Source: DASPMP01 sp035626995
GTDB taxonomy: Bacteria > Gemmatimonadota > Gemmatimonadetes > Gemmatimonadales > Gemmatimonadaceae
Assembly (NCBI GenBank): GCA_035626995.1
Contig: DASPMP010000265.1
Span: 1 to 7,041 of the forward strand
DNA length: 7,041 bases
Direction: 5' to 3'
In this document: positions 5,476-7,041 of the stretch, in pieces
How the letters are laid out: each line of letters starts with the position of its first letter
Numbering within the stretch: position 1 is the stretch's first letter
Notes under the pieces: generated by a model
What the model was told of the DNA's origin: nothing
Seen by the model: only the letters and a program-made list of their open reading frames with translations
The model's database searches: none
Translations under genes and position numbers: made by a program

Positions 5476-6600
5476 ATGCCACCCAGATCGGGAGCGAACG
5501 CCGAGTCCCGCCGCCTCACGGAATTCCTGCTCGCTGACATCATCGGCATCGCCGCCGATGCCATCATCTGCACTGATGCGGAACAGCGCATCACGCTGTT
5601 CAACGACGGCGCCGCGCAGATCTTTGGCTGGACAGCTGAGGAGGCAATCGGGCAGCCGCTGGAGATCCTGCTCCCCGAGCGCATTCGCGAAATCCATCGA
5701 GTGCACATGGAGCGGTTCGCGAAGTCACCGGACCGCGCACGGAAGATGGGACAACGTCAGGAAATCTCCGGACTCCGCAAGAACGGCGAGGAATTCCCGG
5801 CGGAGGCGGCGATCGCCAAGGTGACGATGGGAGACACGGCGGTATTCTCCGTGGTCCTTCGGGACATCACCGAGCAGGTCGAGCTGCACAAGCGACTGCA
5901 ACGCGCTGTGCGCGCCCGGGATGACACGGTCGGCGTTGTCGCACACGATCTCCGGAATCCAGTCAGCGCGGTGAAGATGCTATCCCAGGTGCTGCTGACC
6001 GGTGATGGCGAGGAGGCGCTCAGATCCGAGGCGAAGGAGGCCGTCGCGTTGATCCGCGACGCCGCAATTCAGATGGACCGGTTGATCGAGGACCTCCTCG
6101 ACATCACGCGCGTCGAGGAAGGACGACTGTCGGTGGACCTGCAGCCGGTGACGACCGTCGCGCTGCTCGAAGGGGCGCTCCGCACGCTGCGTCCGCTGGT
6201 CGAAGACGCGGGGCATACACTCGCGATTGATCTTCCATCGACGCTGCCGACGGTGAACGCGGACCCCGAGCGCATCGGCCAGGTGTTGTCCAACCTCGTC
6301 GGGAACTCCATCAAGTTCACGCCAAGTGGCGGCCGGATACGTGTGGTCGCAACGCATGATGGCGACGTGGTTCGCGTCTCCGTGGCGGACACAGGGATGG
6401 GGATCAGCGCGGAGCACCTGCCGTTCGTGTTCGATCGCTTCTGGCAGAACCAGCACTCGACAATTCGTTCACGCGGTGCGGGACTTGGCCTGCCCATCGC
6501 CCGTGGTATCATTACCGCGCACGGCGGCCAGATGTCGGCGGAAAGCATCGACGGCAAGGGGTCGACGTTCAGCTTTACGATACCGGTGGCGAGAGAGTGA
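5476..6600 (+). CDS. Soluble PAS-domain sensor histidine kinase (HisKA + HATPase)
   Basis: Sensor kinase of 374 residues with no transmembrane segment, so probably cytoplasmic. A PAS domain (about 15-136) ends in the usual VVLRDITEQ. It is followed by a HisKA domain with phosphoacceptor His157 in VAHDLRNPV, and a HATPase domain with N-box LSNLVGNSIKF (Asn277), G1 box VADTGMG (303-309), F-box FVFDRFW (318-323) and G2 box GAGLGLPIA (334-342). All catalytic motifs are present. In the PAS domain, His74, Arg80 and Arg94 fall at the spacing of FixL His200, Arg206 and Arg220, which bind haem and relay ligand state, so gas sensing is possible. Many non-haem PAS domains of this subfamily share part of this pattern. 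No response regulator follows, so it is an orphan here. The ATG at 5476 is the first start after an in-frame stop at 5464-5466; no strong Shine-Dalgarno sequence is seen. Confidence 0.93.
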   Translation: MPPRSGANAESRRLTEFLLADIIGIAADAIICTDAEQRITLFNDGAAQIFGWTAEEAIGQPLEILLPERIREIHRVHMERFAKSPDRARKMGQRQEISGLRKNGEEFPAEAAIAKVTMGDTAVFSVVLRDITEQVELHKRLQRAVRARDDTVGVVAHDLRNPVSAVKMLSQVLLTGDGEEALRSEAKEAVALIRDAAIQMDRLIEDLLDITRVEEGRLSVDLQPVTTVALLEGALRTLRPLVEDAGHTLAIDLPSTLPTVNADPERIGQVLSNLVGNSIKFTPSGGRIRVVATHDGDVVRVSVADTGMGISAEHLPFVFDRFWQNQHSTIRSRGAGLGLPIARGIITAHGGQMSAESIDGKGSTFSFTIPVARE

Positions 6601-6616
6601 GCGCTGACGACCGGTT

Positions 6617-6684
6617 GTCGGCTTGTCCGTGTCTCCGCTCGTCGAAGTGATTGGAGAAGCGGACAAGCTGACACGCAGACAAGC
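6617..6684. repeat. Imperfect inverted repeat downstream of PAS kinase
   Basis: GTCGGCTTGTCCG (6617-6629) and CGGACAAGCTGAC (6660-6672) are reverse complements with one mismatch over 13 bases, around a 30-base spacer. A second partial partner, GACACG-CA-GACAAGC (6670-6684), could pair with 6621-6633 instead, so two mutually exclusive stems are possible. It lies 16 bases past the kinase stop, before the GC hairpin. It may be a 3' mRNA structure or a small palindromic repeat element; no open frame is supported here. Confidence 0.6.
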
Positions 6685-6704
6685 AACCAAATCATTCCAA
6701 GCGC

Positions 6705-6739
6705 CGAGCCCCCCGGCGTCAGAGGCGCCGGGGGGCTCG
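6705..6739. terminator. Strong GC hairpin, probable bidirectional terminator
   Basis: CGAGCCCCCCGGCG (6705-6718) pairs perfectly over 14 bases with CGCCGGGGGGCTCG (6726-6739) around a seven-base loop. It lies between two convergent genes, the PAS kinase and the porin-like barrel, where a shared terminator is expected. Neither side has a proper T-tract, so termination may be weak or Rho-assisted, or the stem may mainly protect 3' ends. Confidence 0.65.
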
Positions 6740-6785
6740 TACTTCAGGACCGCGTTGAATCGAGAGTGTTGACCCGTCAGGTCGG

Positions 6786-7041
6786 CTAGAAGCTCACCAC
6801 TCCTTCGACTACGAAGCCCTGGATCTTCCCACCGTTACGGATGTCGGTGGTCGGGAAGCGATAGTACCGCTGCTGCATGTACTCGCCCTTCATGAGCAGC
6901 ACCGGCGTGACGTACCAGCCTGCGGCGAGAGCGTTGCGGTCCGAACTCACCTTGTCGACCATCCCGGCGAGCTTGCCATTCACGGTGTTCGCGCGGACGC
7001 CGACGTATGCCTTCTCGTCCATGAAGCGGTAGAGCAAGTCC
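6786..7041 (-). CDS. C-terminal fragment of an outer-membrane porin-like beta-barrel
   Basis: The reading frame stays open to the right edge, so only the last 84 residues are visible, ending at the TAG in 6788-6786. The sequence alternates polar and hydrophobic residues in beta-strand fashion, for example VRANTVNGKLAG, AAGWYVTPVLLMKGEYM and GFVVEGVVSF. It ends in a terminal Phe, the signal recognised by the BAM complex in outer-membrane barrels. The segments KGEYMQQRYYRFP and DIRNGGKIQGFVVEGVVSF resemble the C-termini of porin-like proteins from several Gram-negative lineages, from memory of such sequences. Role and substrate cannot be told from this end alone. The in-frame TTG near the edge encodes an internal Leu and is not a start. 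It is convergent with the PAS kinase, with the GC hairpin between them. Confidence 0.75.
   Translation of the reverse strand, partial: DLLYRFMDEKAYVGVRANTVNGKLAGMVDKVSSDRNALAAGWYVTPVLLMKGEYMQQRYYRFPTTDIRNGGKIQGFVVEGVVSF

Noticed and set aside
5331..5708. Upstream in-frame extension of the multicopper oxidase to an ATG at 5708
   Set aside because: The Tat signal SRRVFLK begins three residues after the ATG at 5330, and the extension would run antisense through the PAS kinase start and the promoter spacer.

Overview
This is a GC-rich window (judged by eye, not counted) from a Gram-negative bacterium. A membrane-anchored NrfH/NrfA pair, a Tat-type lipoprotein multicopper oxidase and the aromatic-terminated end of an outer-membrane beta-barrel all imply a periplasm and outer membrane. 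The mix would suit Gemmatimonadota or a similar free-living lineage, but that placement is a weak inference with no rRNA or phylogenetic marker behind it.

Layout. (1) 1-603, minus strand: an MhqD-like alpha/beta hydrolase, cut by the left edge. (2) 604-676: a short divergent spacer. (3) 677-2665, plus strand: nrfH and nrfA, the quinol-oxidising tetraheme anchor and pentaheme catalytic subunit of ammonia-forming nitrite reductase. (4) 5330-2589, minus strand: a tightly coupled cluster read as multicopper oxidase, then two-TM/HAMP HisKA_3-type sensor kinase (4-base ATGA overlap), then NarL/LuxR-type response regulator (11-base overlap). Its last gene runs into the 3' end of nrfA from the opposite strand, with a 77-base coding overlap. 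(5) 5331-5475: a divergent promoter region with small repeats and palindromes. (6) 5476-6600, plus strand: a PAS-HisKA-HATPase sensor kinase without its own regulator. (7) 6601-6785: a non-coding gap with an imperfect inverted repeat and a strong GC hairpin, probably a bidirectional terminator. (8) 7041-6786, minus strand: the C-terminal end of an outer-membrane porin-like barrel.

How the parts may work together. NrfHA would take electrons from the quinol pool and reduce nitrite to ammonium in the periplasm. The convergent two-component system is of the NarX/NarL architectural class often tied to nitrate/nitrite control, but no target site was recognised. The PAS kinase carries His and Arg residues at the positions used for haem binding and signalling in FixL, so O2 or NO sensing is possible.

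The most unusual points are: the HisKA_3-type kinase has Arg where the phosphoacceptor His should be, although its ATPase motifs look intact; NrfA has an ordinary CXXCH at haem 1 instead of CXXCK; and the low-complexity NrfA tail is encoded antisense to the end of the response regulator. No mobile element, CRISPR array, tRNA or rRNA was seen.
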